Shown here: in pieces, positions 36,801 to 44,190 of the stretch | How the letters are laid out: every line of letters begins with the position of its first letter | Numbering within the stretch: the first letter of the stretch is position 1 | Translations under genes and position numbers: made by a program | Notes under the pieces: model-generated | The model's database searches: none | Seen by the model: the letters and a program-made list of their open reading frames with translations, nothing else | What the model was told of the DNA's origin: nothing | Assembly (NCBI RefSeq): GCF_964656455.1 | Contig: NC_135718.1 | Span: 19,108,449-19,172,448, forward strand | DNA: 64,000 nt | Origin: Halichoerus grypus | Taxonomy: Eukaryota; Chordata; Mammalia; Carnivora; Phocidae | Reading direction: 5' to 3'

Positions 36801-38307
36801 CTTCGGCTCAGGTCATGATCCTGGAGTCCCGGGATCGAGTCCCGCATCGGGCTACCTGCTCGGCAGGGAGTCTGCTTCTCCCTCTCCCGCTCCCCCCTCT
36901 TGTGCTCTTTCTCTCTCTCACTCTCTCTCTCAAATAAATAAATAAATAAATCTTTAAAAAAAAAAGAGGGGGGGAGTTACTGAGGTCTTTCATTCATATG
37001 AAGTTTTAAAATCTGGAATGTGTTTGCACCCACAGTACATCTCAATTCAGACAAGTCACATTTCAAGTGCTCAATAGCCACATGTGGCTAGTAGCTATCA
37101 TACTGGGCAGTACAGAAAAGTAGCAATTATCTATACGTGAAATATATTCTTAAAATATATTTTTACCATCCTCACTTTAATGAAGCAGGAATATGATGCC
37201 CATTTATAACCCTAAAAACAAGTATTCACATAGCTATTGTATATAGCAGCACCAAAATAATCATTAATTATTGCAATAATTTTTTCAACTATAATCTTCT
37301 AGCACACTTACAAAATGGCAAGAGGTTTCAACTTCAAAGTGTCTGTTCAGATCAAAGAAAACTATATTAATTTGTACATAGTGAATTATTCATTGAAAAA
37401 ATAAAACTACTATAGTATTAAAAAATGAAGTATGATAAATATATTTAAATTACAAAACAGTGATCTTTTCAATACTAATAAAATTATAAAGCAAAGAATT
37501 ATCTAAAATATACCAATAGGAAAAGCTCTCACCATTCAGAATATCGCAAAATCCTAATTAAGATTATTGTGAAAGTTATAAATACATTTTAAGTTGTCTG
37601 AAGTTACTCAACATTTAAGCCTCTATTCCACAAAACCATTTTTATGATAATGTGCTATTGAAGCATCATGGAAAATCAAGAAAAATAACATAGGTAATAT
37701 AAGATATAAATTATTAATTAGGAAAGAGATCAAAGATACCAGTAAGAGTTTATATTATAGAAATCACTAGCTCATTTGAAAATATTAATGAACAGGTTCA
37801 CTATTCTCCATTCTGTTAAATACAGTTTATTATAAATAGTGGAGAATAAGAATGTATGGAATGTGAAAGGATAGGCAGAAAAATAAGGACATGTGAAGAA
37901 TTTCTATAAAAAGAAGAATCACAGGGGCACCTGGGTGACTCAGTTGGTTAAGCGTCTGCCTTCGGCTCAGGTCATCATCCCAGTCAGGTCATCATCCCAG
38001 TCAGGCTCCCTGTTCAGCAGGGAGTCTGCTTCTCCCTCTTCCTCTGCCCCTCCCCCCAGCTTGTTCTCTCTCTCTCTCTCTCAAATAAATAAATATTAAA
38101 AAAAATCACAAACTTGATTTTAAAAATAATATAACTCACTTTCTTGTAGTATGAATAAGATGGTTTTTAAAGTAAAGATGGTTTTAATACTATGTTTTCA
38201 TAAAATTTTGTAAGACCTCAAACATGCTCATAATACAGTCAAGGTTGAAAATATTCTTACTTACCTGTGGGGTTTACATTCAGTATTTGCTCATTTTCTA
38301 TATCCAT
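15834..38307 (-). CDS. PDCD4: PDCD4, programmed cell death protein 4 (eleven coding exons)
   Basis: PDCD4 represses cap-dependent translation by binding the helicase eIF4A with two MA3 domains. It is a tumour suppressor shuttling between nucleus and cytoplasm. Coding segments on the minus strand are 38265-38307, 32274-32576, 30143-30237, 28086-28199, 25303-25524, 23552-23649, 22540-22654, 19073-19180, 18705-18815, 17920-18059 and 15834-15894. They total 1410 nt, so 469 residues, the length of the human protein. The basic N-terminal region has KRRLRK (about 60-65) and Ser67, the S6K1 site. The DSGRGDS phosphodegron for beta-TrCP is at 70-76. MA3-1 covers about 163-284 with E249 and D253 in PELALD. 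MA3-2 covers about 326-449 with D414 and D418 in DINLD. Both acidic pairs are known eIF4A contacts. The tail has RGRKRFVS with the Akt-type Ser457. No frameshift or premature stop is seen. Confidence 0.97.
15895..17919 (-). other. PDCD4: PDCD4 intron 11
   Basis: It is mostly AT-rich unique DNA with a MIR at about 17480-17690. No SINE or other gene is seen. Confidence 0.6.
17480..17690 (+). mobile_element. MIR
   Basis: ACCATGTGTGACCTTAGGAA, CCTCAATTTTCTCCTC and AGAACAGAGCCTGGTACACA. Confidence 0.7.
17920..18059 (-). CDS. PDCD4: PDCD4 exon 11
   Basis: It is 140 nt with acceptor GTTTTAG and donor TCAAG|GTACTT. It encodes [20 protein letters not shown] through RDLCPS, including the eIF4A contacts D414 and D418. 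Confidence 0.95.
18705..18815 (-). CDS. PDCD4: PDCD4 exon 10
   Basis: It is 111 nt, phase 0 at both ends, encoding residues 367-403 of MA3-2. It reads [16 protein letters not shown]. As I recall the human protein, it has S at 393 and V at 398 where this one has F and L. Confidence 0.94.
19073..19180 (-). CDS. PDCD4: PDCD4 exon 9
   Basis: It is 108 nt, phase 0 at both ends. It encodes [20 protein letters not shown] through HHELVYE at the start of MA3-2. The donor is TGAA|GTAAGA. Confidence 0.95.
19219..19431 (-). mobile_element. CAN SINE in PDCD4 intron 8
   Basis: Sense to PDCD4. The duplication TAGAATTCCTA flanks it. Its edge is about 40 bases upstream of exon 9. Confidence 0.9.
20641..20753 (-). 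mobile_element. Old CAN SINE
   Basis: The duplications are GAGTATTACCATC and GAGTATTACCACC. Confidence 0.85.
20952..21159 (+). mobile_element. CAN SINE, young
   Basis: Full-length, with perfect duplication AAAGAAATTGTTTCCT. It is inserted in the L1 fragment. Confidence 0.95.
21941..22155 (+). mobile_element. CAN SINE, young
   Basis: Perfect duplication AAAAATGTAGTTATT. It lies in PDCD4 intron 8, about 385 bases from exon 8. Confidence 0.95.
22540..22654 (-). CDS. PDCD4: PDCD4 exon 8
   Basis: It is 115 nt. It encodes [20 protein letters not shown] and the [15 protein letters not shown] linker between the MA3 domains. The donor is AGAG|GTAACT. Confidence 0.95.
23270..23400 (-). mobile_element. 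MIR
   Basis: ATAAGGAAACTGAGGCCCAG is the antisense MIR signature. Confidence 0.65.
23552..23649 (-). CDS. PDCD4: PDCD4 exon 7
   Basis: It is 98 nt with acceptor ATTGTAG and donor GCTAG|GTAAGT. It encodes [16 protein letters not shown] through VQAR at the end of MA3-1. Confidence 0.95.
24078..24190 (-). mobile_element. Old CAN SINE with (TTG)n tail
   Basis: The duplications are TTCACAGCATTACTTCTT and TTCATAGCATTATTTCTT. It is inserted within an L1 fragment. Confidence 0.87.
24191..24540 (+). mobile_element. L1 3'-region fragment
   Basis: Matches the usual A-rich L1 text, such as a relic of the GTGTCTAACAATAAAGGTGTGG segment. The assignment is by recall of L1 consensus. Confidence 0.55.
25303..25524 (-). 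CDS. PDCD4: PDCD4 exon 6
   Basis: It is 222 nt (74 codons), phase 0 at both ends. It encodes residues 186-259, the core of MA3-1, including E249 and D253 of [12 protein letters not shown]. Confidence 0.96.
25848..25960 (-). mobile_element. Old CAN SINE
   Basis: Minus-strand tRNA-like head (AGGAGCGCCTGACTGGGTCAG) with a short tail. Confidence 0.82.
26192..26393 (+). mobile_element. CAN SINE, young
   Basis: Full-length, with an (ATA)n tail and duplication TAATAGCAGCT. Confidence 0.95.
26430..26605 (-). mobile_element. MIR
   Basis: Antisense pattern: CAAAACAACCCTTTTCAGGG, then GAAGTGGAACACAGGCAG. Confidence 0.5.
26620..27095 (+). mobile_element. L2 3'-region
   Basis: The end reads GAGCTTCATAAGGGCAGGAA through GGTATGCACTGAAAAAATAT, which is L2-like. 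Confidence 0.6.
27764..27968 (+). mobile_element. CAN SINE, young
   Basis: Perfect duplication AAAAGAAAATGCTTAAA. It is 118 bases downstream of PDCD4 exon 5 in transcript sense. Confidence 0.95.
28086..28199 (-). CDS. PDCD4: PDCD4 exon 5
   Basis: It is 114 nt, phase 0 at both ends, with donor TTGCG|GTAGG. It encodes the start of MA3-1 ([19 protein letters not shown]...). Plus-strand CAN SINEs lie on both sides, at 27764-27968 and 28462-28647. Confidence 0.95.
28462..28647 (+). mobile_element. CAN SINE, young
   Basis: Perfect duplication AAAAAAGATGTCATA. It is about 262 bases upstream of PDCD4 exon 5. Confidence 0.95.
28915..29165 (+). mobile_element. L1 3'-end fragment
   Basis: Contains the familiar L1 3' text (CACATGACTTCACTCATATG, then TTACCAGAGGGGAGGGG). 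Confidence 0.75.
29373..29564 (+). mobile_element. CAN SINE (first of a same-site pair)
   Basis: It is flanked by AGTCAACTTGGG. The right copy of this duplication abuts a second SINE. Confidence 0.9.
29575..29751 (+). mobile_element. CAN SINE (second of a same-site pair)
   Basis: It starts directly in the right-hand duplication of the previous SINE and ends at another TCAACT copy. Confidence 0.9.
29921..30012. repeat. (TA)n/(CA)n microsatellite
   Basis: Mixed TA, TG and CA dinucleotides with short palindromic blocks, in PDCD4 intron 4 about 130 bases from exon 4. Confidence 0.85.
30143..30237 (-). CDS. PDCD4: PDCD4 exon 4
   Basis: It is 95 nt with acceptor TTTTTCAG and donor CCAG|GTATCA. 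It encodes the glycine-rich [14 protein letters not shown] and the acidic [15 protein letters not shown] linker before the first MA3 domain. Confidence 0.95.
31304..31501 (+). mobile_element. CAN SINE, diverged
   Basis: The head is partly deleted (GGGTACCTCGGTTAGG). The duplications are AAATGGACCACTCC and AAATAGATCATTCC. Confidence 0.88.
31553..31717 (+). mobile_element. Old tRNA-Lys-like CAN SINE with (GAAT)n/(AACG)n tail
   Basis: The head resembles a tRNA-Lys gene with A and B boxes (CTGGCTCACTTGGTAGAGCA and GGTTGTAAGTTCGAGCCCC). It is followed by a simple-repeat tail. Confidence 0.85.
31842..31950 (-). mobile_element. Old CAN SINE
   Basis: The duplications are AGGTACGATGAATTG and AGGTATGATGATTTT. 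Confidence 0.86.
32274..32576 (-). CDS. PDCD4: PDCD4 exon 3
   Basis: It is 303 nt with acceptor CTTTAAG and donor AAAG|GTTGGT. It encodes residues 15-115: the acidic segment, the basic KRRLRK stretch, Ser67, the DSGRGDS degron and the basic [10 protein letters not shown] region linked to RNA binding. Confidence 0.95.
32960..33110 (-). mobile_element. MIR
   Basis: CTAGCACTGTGCTGGATG and GATAAGGAAACTAAGG. Confidence 0.6.
33213..33226 (+). repeat. Poly(G) run of 14
   Basis: Followed by CGCGGGGAGGG in PDCD4 intron 2. Confidence 0.95.
33230..33650 (+). mobile_element. L2 3'-region relic
   Basis: Contains L2-like text such as TTTCCTCCATAAAAATCTTTCC and CTCAGCACCTAACAGAGTATC. Confidence 0.6.
34060..34260 (+). 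mobile_element. L2 relic
   Basis: AATAAAGTTTAAACTC followed by CATGATCTTGCCCCTGCTTAC is characteristic of L2. Confidence 0.65.
34645..34815 (-). mobile_element. MIR
   Basis: TGCTAGGCACTTAACATACA and GGATTCAAATCCACAT. Confidence 0.6.
35287..35484 (-). mobile_element. CAN SINE
   Basis: Duplication CATATTTACCTAG on both sides. Sense to PDCD4. Confidence 0.92.
35745..35960 (-). mobile_element. MIR
   Basis: CTCATTTAATCCTAACAATA and TGAGAAAACTGAAGGTCAGAG. Confidence 0.6.
36266..36745 (+). mobile_element. Two L1 3'-UTR segments in tandem
   Basis: Segment one (to about 36478) ends with a short A-rich stretch. Segment two (about 36483-36745) ends GTGATTAACATAACATAAT plus poly(A). Both have the GGGTGGG/GAGGGG-rich and ACAAACTGAGGGTT text of carnivore L1 3'UTRs. 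Confidence 0.75.
36765..36965 (+). mobile_element. CAN SINE, young, on an L1 tail
   Basis: Full-length element inserted at the poly(A) end of the L1 segment. Confidence 0.93.
37924..38104 (+). mobile_element. CAN SINE with internal duplication
   Basis: The head and tail are normal, but TCAGGTCATCATCCCAG occurs twice in a row (about 37968-38001), replacing the usual GGGATCGAGCC segment. Flanking GAATCACA and AAATCACA copies mark the insertion. Confidence 0.9.
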
Positions 38308-38371
38308 TGTTCTTTAATGTCACTTGCACTGATTAAATTACTAATGGAAGTCTTCCCTTGGAATCTATTTC
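38265..38371 (-). CDS. PDCD4: PDCD4 exon 2 (start codon)
   Basis: The acceptor TTTTTAAG comes just before 38371, and the donor ACAG|GTAAGT follows 38265. The ATG is at 38305-38307 and encodes [14 protein letters not shown] plus the first base of Asp15. Bases 38308-38371 are 5'UTR. Confidence 0.93.
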
Positions 38372-38996
38372 CTTAAAAAGAAAAAAATTTCAGTATCTTC
38401 CAAACTGACATAATTAAGGTAAATTGAATTTACTTAATCACTGTAAAAAAAAAAAATCAGCACATAATTTCATTTTTCAAAAAAGAGCTCTCTTTACTTT
38501 GAAAAATAGTTTACCACTATTAACATTTGGTTTCAATCTTCCTGACAAATGTATCTGGGTCCAAAAAAAAAAAAAAAAACCCGTGTTTCTGAATGTGCCA
38601 AAGCACCCCTTTAACTTGGAAGTAAAAGATGTATAAACATATACATGTTTATTTCAAATTAAAGCAGTATATACATACTCCAAATTTTTTAGGACTACCA
38701 GGACTCATAATTAATCTGATGTACATAATACTGGATAGTTCACTACCAATGAATTGTAAGAACTACTACAAAATGCAAGCAACAGTTTTAATCAAGCATA
38801 TCACATGACTGTGTTAATTTTTCACACTACAACGTATCTGAAGGCAGACAGGTCTGCCATTTTATCAACTACGCGTCCATAATTACAGTTAGAAGACTTT
38901 GAGATTTGGAGAAATTTTTATAAATGGTGTTTTCTACAATGAGAGTATTATTTTCATAATCTGAAAAACCCATTCTTTTTTTAATTTAAAAAAAAT

Positions 38997-39110
38997 TTTT
39001 TTTAAAGATTTTATATTTAAGTAATCTCTACACCCAATATGGGGCTCAAATTTACAACCCTGAGATCAGGAGTTGCATCTTCTACAGACTGAGCCAGCCA
39101 GGTGCCTCCC
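38997..39110 (-). mobile_element. Old CAN SINE
   Basis: Short antisense tRNA-like head with AAGATTTTATATTTAAGTAATC at the tail end. Confidence 0.85.
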
Positions 39111-39554
39111 CCACTCTCTTAAAAATATATAATAAAATAAACAAAGCCCTCGCCTTTAAAAAAGAAATAAGTACAATGGCATTAGCATCTCAGTATTATA
39201 GACCTCAGTTTCAAAATGGCTTAAAAATTATCAATGCTGAAGGTTTTGATGAAATCTTATTTAACTTAGTGATATAAATCTAACTTACTTGAAAGACTAT
39301 CAAAATACATTTTGATGAAAACTTTTACCAGAAGGTGTAACCAAATGATTTTAGAATCTCTCTGTAAATATTTTTAAAATAGTGTTTTACAGTACTTAAG
39401 CACTGATTGATCTGTTCAAGTCATACAGGTTAGATATAAGCCCTCCCAATCACTTACAATCATTTCACTAGCAGTGTGCTTTCAAGATATAAAATGAACA
39501 AATTAATGAAAATTTAACCATAATATATATGATGCCTCCTGGGACTCAACTGAC

Positions 39555-39657
39555 TTTTTTTTTTTTTTTAAGTAAACTCTACGCCCAATGTGGGGCTCGA
39601 ACTCATGACTAGGAGATTGAGTCACATGCTCCACAGACTGAGCCAGCCAGGCGCCCC
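39555..39657 (-). mobile_element. Old CAN SINE
   Basis: The duplications are CTCAACTGACTTTT and CTCAACTAACTTTT. Confidence 0.87.
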
Positions 39658-40224
39658 TCAACTAACTTTTAAATTCCTTAATATAAACTATTTTAACATC
39701 TTAAAAGTTTGTAGTCCTTTGATCCAGAAAAAGGTATTATTTTGTAAAACAAAAATAAACACACCTTAATGCTACAATGATAAACTTCTTAATATGGCAT
39801 AATCCTTAGGCTACCAGGATGCTATCATACCACTTAAGAAATTAAGAAAATGGTGAGACCACTCTCCAATTCTACTCAGAATAAACAGACTTAAGTGATT
39901 CTATATAATGATTTTTCAATATCATAATTTCCACCAACTCTGGATTTAGGGGAGAAAAAATGACCCTTAAAGATATGTATATAGAAATTCATATAACTAT
40001 ATAAACAAAAATGTTTACAAACCTAAGCATTTAGTGTTCTCCATGTCTGAAAATGCCATATCTGTTTCATTTTATATGAGTTACATGTTATAGGAAAGTG
40101 AAAATGTCTTATAATGTGTGTATGAGCTTTTTAAACTAGAGTTACATTAAAAAGTCTTTGAGAGAATACTTTCTGCAGAACCTAGCTACTAAAGGAAATG
40201 AAATTATTATAACTGATGTTTATA

Positions 40225-40430
40225 AGGCCTTTTATAATTCACAGAGAATTTTACAGGCATTATTTCATGTACCTCTCAGAACAATCTTGAGCTATTTACT
40301 CCACTTTGCACACAACTAAACAAATTCAGAGAAGGTAGGTGATCTGTCCAAAGAGAGACAGCTGCTCAATGGAAGAACCAGAACCCAGACCTTCTCAATC
40401 CAGGACTGCTTGCACAAGTTCAATCCGAGA
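40225..40430 (-). mobile_element. MIR
   Basis: Antisense pattern: TTATTTCATGTACCTC, ACAAATTCAGAGAAGGT and GAACCCAGACC. Confidence 0.6.
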
Positions 40431-41709
40431 TTTTAATATCCCACAAGAAGATTCTTTTTTAGGGCTAACAGACAGAAGCTTATTAAAACACAGACTCTTA
40501 TTGTTGTATCAAATCTTTAAATACTACTTTCCAAACACCAAAAATAATATTTATTTTAAACTATTACACAAAAGACATTCAGTTGGGCAAAGAAAATTAT
40601 TAGGTATGACTATCATCTATAACTTACCATATTTGTTTTTATTAAGTAATCCTAACTAGGGGGGGAAAAAAAAGCCTTGTCTGTGTCTTTAGGCAATGAT
40701 AACGCAATCAAGAACTCAGTCACACTTGATAGGAACACAGACATTTTAAGATTTTAGAGAAAGATAAAGATACATTGCATGTTTTTCCTCTCTTCAAAGT
40801 AGTGGAGCTTTTTTCCAGTTTACTTAACAATCCATAAGATTTTTGCCCCAAACTTAGCAAAAACATAAAGCAAAAATTCTAAACGCCACATCCTTAAAAC
40901 TAAACAATAAATTTTCAATAAGAAAGCAAAAGTATACACAGAAGTTTGACAAAATTAAGGCTAACATTAAAGTTTTCATTTCTTCAATGTGTTTTACAGA
41001 AACATACAATCAGAAGTATTCAAATGTCATGACATTCCCCAGGAGACAGAGCCTCACCTTCCCACCCTCCCCCCACCCCCCCCCCCAAAAAATCTGTTTC
41101 CTGAAATATACCTCATAAACCACTCTGAGTTTCTGGAGTCAAGTTTAGACCATATGCTAACCAGAAAATTATTTGTATTCATTCCAGGGCTACAATCACA
41201 GCTAATTAGCAACTTAAAATAAAATCAGCTAAAAGTATTCAACCACAATGATGCAAAATCAAGCAGTACAGAAAATATCAAATTGTCATTTATTTTTGCA
41301 CTCCCGGCAACTATTTTTCCTTTCTCATGACTACAACAGAAGAACCAATCAAAATATAACTCCAAGATCCCTGATGAGATAGTAAGCGATTTAAGAAACC
41401 TACAATGAAGGAAGGTTAAGGACATAAATACCAGTAATTAAATTTAGAACGCATCTGCAGTGCTCCCCTTTTAGAAAAGTATACGGTGGTTTCTAAAAAA
41501 ATTACATTAGTAAGAATGCCAAAATTCTAAAACTTAGCAGTAAAAATACAAGTAAAAACAGGCGGTGACTTTTTTTTTTTTTCACACGACGCTACATTTT
41601 TGATCGTTTTAATCATTGCAGATACTGCACAGTTGCTGGTTACATAGCCAGTGCTCACAGGGCATGGGAGCCCGGAGATACTGACTTCTGCAGACAGTTT
41701 TCGAAGCTC

Positions 41710-41725
41710 GGGGGGGGGGGGGGGG
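41710..41725 (+). repeat. Poly(G) run of 16 at CpG-island edge
   Basis: Pure G on the plus strand. On the PDCD4 transcript strand it is poly(C) early in intron 1. Confidence 0.95.
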
Positions 41726-42507
41726 ACACACGACCCCTCTTCACGTACACTGCAGCACCAAACTGACGAATGCAGCAGAAACGGCCGGCCTGCGTTTCAC
41801 AGAAAGAGGGCTCCCTTCCTGTCTTTGTTTTCTCTGGGAGATTTTCACTTAAACTAAAAAAGCGACCCTTCGCCCGAAGTCCGCGCAGGGCCGGGGAGGC
41901 GGGCAAGTGTCCGCCTCCGAGCGGCCCCTCCCGCAGCGGCGGGCCTTGCTCTCCGCAGCGGGCGCAGGCCGGGACCCCGCGGGCCCCAGTCCAGGCCGGC
42001 CCCGGGGGATGCTGGACTGGAGCGGCCGGGCCTGGGCTCCAGAGCGCGGGCCGGGGTCCCCCAGGGAGGCCACGGGGGCGGGGAGGGCGCGAACCTTCCT
42101 CACAGGATTTCAGTCAGGCCAGAAACACGCCTCCCAACGTCCCCCCTCAAAAGTAAGAATGAAAACTCGGCCTTCGCGGGGATGAGGGGCAGCCCCTCGC
42201 TGGCTAGCGCCCCGCACACCCGGCTAAGCGGGGAGAGGGTCCGGGAGGGGGCGGGCCGGCGCCGCCGCGCTCCGTGCCCCGGCCCGGGACGGAACCGGGG
42301 CCCGCCCTCCGCAGCCCGCGGCGTTGGGGCGCCCGCGGCCCTGCTTGCGGGGCTCGGAGGAGGAGGCCGGACCCCCGCCCACCCGACCCGGCCCCGACCC
42401 GGCCGCGGCCTCAGGCCCCCTCCCCCTCCCAACGTGCGGCGGCCTCCGAGGAGAGACGGGGCTGAGGGAGAGAGCGCAGTCGTTCCGAGCGTGCGAGCCG
42501 CCTCACT

Positions 42508-42640
42508 GGTACTGACCCCTCGGGCCGCCGCCCTCGCCGCTGCTCGCCCAGGTCCCTGGTCCGCCGGCCCAGACCCCACAGCTCAGCTTCTGCCGCCGCC
42601 TCAGAGCGTCTCTGCCCCCTCTCGCTCTGTTTGTTTTTGT
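42508..42640 (-). other. PDCD4: PDCD4 non-coding exon 1 (approximate)
   Basis: The start-codon exon (38265-38371) has an acceptor upstream, so a further 5' exon is required. In the CpG island the minus strand offers ACCA|GTGAGG, with last exon base 42507, and nearby TCA|GTACCA. CCAAT motifs just upstream at 42682-42686 (minus) and 42709-42713 (plus) suggest transcription starts near 42600-42650. The donor choice and the start site are inferred. Confidence 0.5.
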
Positions 42641-43079
42641 TTAGTTCTACCCAGTAACACGGGGGCGAGAGAGCGGCGTTTATTGGCCGAAGCGAGGAGG
42701 CCCGCTGGCCAATCGTGGCGGTGGAGCGGAAGCTGAGGAGAAAAAAGGGAGGCAAGTGAAACGTGGAAAGCTGGGCAGGGGCGCCAGAAGGCGCATGCGC
42801 GTCGGGCTCCTGGAACTGGCGGGAGTGGGAGCCGGGCGGGAAGCTGGGGGCGGGAGGTTGGGAGGTGCGGCAGGATAAGAGCGTAGGCGACAGGGCAGTG
42901 CCTTGGGGTGAGGACCAGCCTGAGGCTGCCTTGACCTGCTCACCCATTCCTCTCCCAGGGCAGTCAGCAATCCCGGCTAAATGTTGAGCTTCTGGAGGGT
43001 CCCTGCCTCCATTTCCAGACGCTCTTCAGGCGAATACCCTTAATCTCTAGGGTTGCTTCTCCCGCGGGTCTTGTTCACT

Positions 43080-43265
43080 CCTTGGCTCCTACTGTGTACA
43101 CTAAGAACTTTATCTCAGTGAATGCCCTCATCCCTTGAAGATAGAAATCACTCCCATTTCACAGATGAGGAAATAAACGCTCAAAAACTCTTTGAAGTCC
43201 CTGTGCTAATCACCACTAGTTAGGCTCCTGGGATTCAAACTCCCACAGTCCCACTCCAAGACTGG
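43080..43265 (-). mobile_element. MIR
   Basis: CATTTCACAGATGAGGAAAT followed by GGGATTCAAACTCC. Confidence 0.65.
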
Positions 43266-43389
43266 GGTTCTCAATCATGGCTATAACTTCTTTATTGAAA
43301 CCTGTACCCCGCCTGGCTGTTGTTGGTGTCTTTCCTCCTTGGCTGCATTTTCTTTGGCTTATCTTGTGCTCTCATTCTTCCTCCTTCCC

Positions 43390-44190
43390 TATCCCCTGAG
43401 GAAATGACCAGAACCTTCCGCTGCCTATGCTCTCAGGAAAGGATTCAGCCATTATCTCTGGCCAGATTTTCCGATTGTCTGACGTGCAACACCTGAATTG
43501 TCTGTTGGTCTTTCAGCAGCCAAACTGCCTCCTCCGCCACCAGGGAGCTCCTTCCCCTGACTTACCCCTTTCTGCCCAGTCACCCTGCCTGAGAGTCATC
43601 TCTGATGGTATTATTTCTCTGAACAACAACAACAACAACAAAAAAAAACCCTTTCAGTAGCTTCCCATTGCCTGCCTGGAGCGTCAGCACCTCAGCCAGG
43701 CATTCAAGGCCCCACAGTGTGACTCTCTGGCCTTTCCGACTTTCAAGACTTTCTGGCCATGTCTCCACAACCTCCCAATCCACACACCCCTTTGGCTGGA
43801 ACCCACTTGGACCTCTCACTGTTTCATATGCGTCCCCACCTCCTGAGGGTTCTTTACCCTATCACCCTGAAATGCCTCTCTTATCCCCCATCTCTGCCTG
43901 GTACAATCCTATCCGTGCTTCACGGCTCTCCCGCGCAGGCTTCCCTGAGCCTCCTGACTGGATGTGAATTTCCTGTCTCCTGATTCCTCTCAGTAATGAC
44001 TTGTAGCTCTGGGGACATTGAAACATTCTGCCTGGCATTATGTTATGAGTCCCTGTCCTAACTCTTCTCCCCGTTAAACTGTCACCTTGTTGAAGGCAAG
44101 ACTTGTGTCTTACTCATCTGTTATCATTGTAGGTCTTAAGAAGATGCCTTGCACATTTCCTGTACTGGTGCAATAAAGATATTTTGATCT
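43390..44190 (+). mobile_element. L2 3'-region
   Basis: Contains AGGCATTCAAGGCCCCACAG, then TTGAAGGCAAGACTTGTGTC and TGCCTTGCACAT in the order of the L2 3' end. Confidence 0.72.

Larger units (their letters stand above)
36095..37120. mobile_element. DNA-transposon relic split by nested L1 and SINE insertions
   Basis: Both outer arms (about 36095-36265 and 36975-37120) look like one medium-reiterated non-autonomous DNA transposon. The left arm has AGAAATATAATGCAGGCCA and the right arm AGCCACATGTGGCTAGTAGC. I do not assign the family. The cut carries the duplication AGTTATTGAGGTCTTTCA (36248-36265) and AGTTACTGAGGTCTTTCA (36975-36992). Confidence 0.65.
32577..38264 (-). other. PDCD4: PDCD4 intron 2
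   Basis: The largest intron. It holds L2 (about 33230-33650 and 34060-34260), MIR (about 32960-33110, 34645-34810 and 35745-35960), a nested DNA-transposon/L1/SINE block (about 36095-37120), SINEs at 35287-35484 and 37924-38104, and a 14-base G run at 33213-33226. No hidden exon was recognised. Confidence 0.6.
38372..42507 (-). other. PDCD4: PDCD4 intron 1
   Basis: It contains antisense-type SINE fragments at about 38997-39110 and 39555-39657 and a MIR at about 40225-40430. The region 40650-41600 is AT-rich unique DNA. Confidence 0.6.
41700..42900. promoter_or_regulatory. PDCD4: PDCD4 CpG-island promoter, probably bidirectional
   Basis: CpG-dense sequence runs from about 41860 to 42560 and weakens to 42900. 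Inverted CCAAT boxes face outward at 42682-42686 and 42709-42713. A palindromic NRF1-type core GCGCATGCGC lies at 42791-42800. A 16-base G run (41710-41725) sits on its downstream edge inside intron 1. Human PDCD4 has a divergent antisense lncRNA from this promoter, so a plus-strand transcript starting near 42750 is plausible but unproven here. The long open frames across this block follow from GC richness. Confidence 0.75.

Noticed and set aside
42100..42947. Several 60-184 residue open frames in the CpG island
   Set aside because: GC-rich DNA gives chance frames. They overlap on both strands, show low-complexity Pro/Arg/Gly content and sit over the PDCD4 promoter and exon 1.
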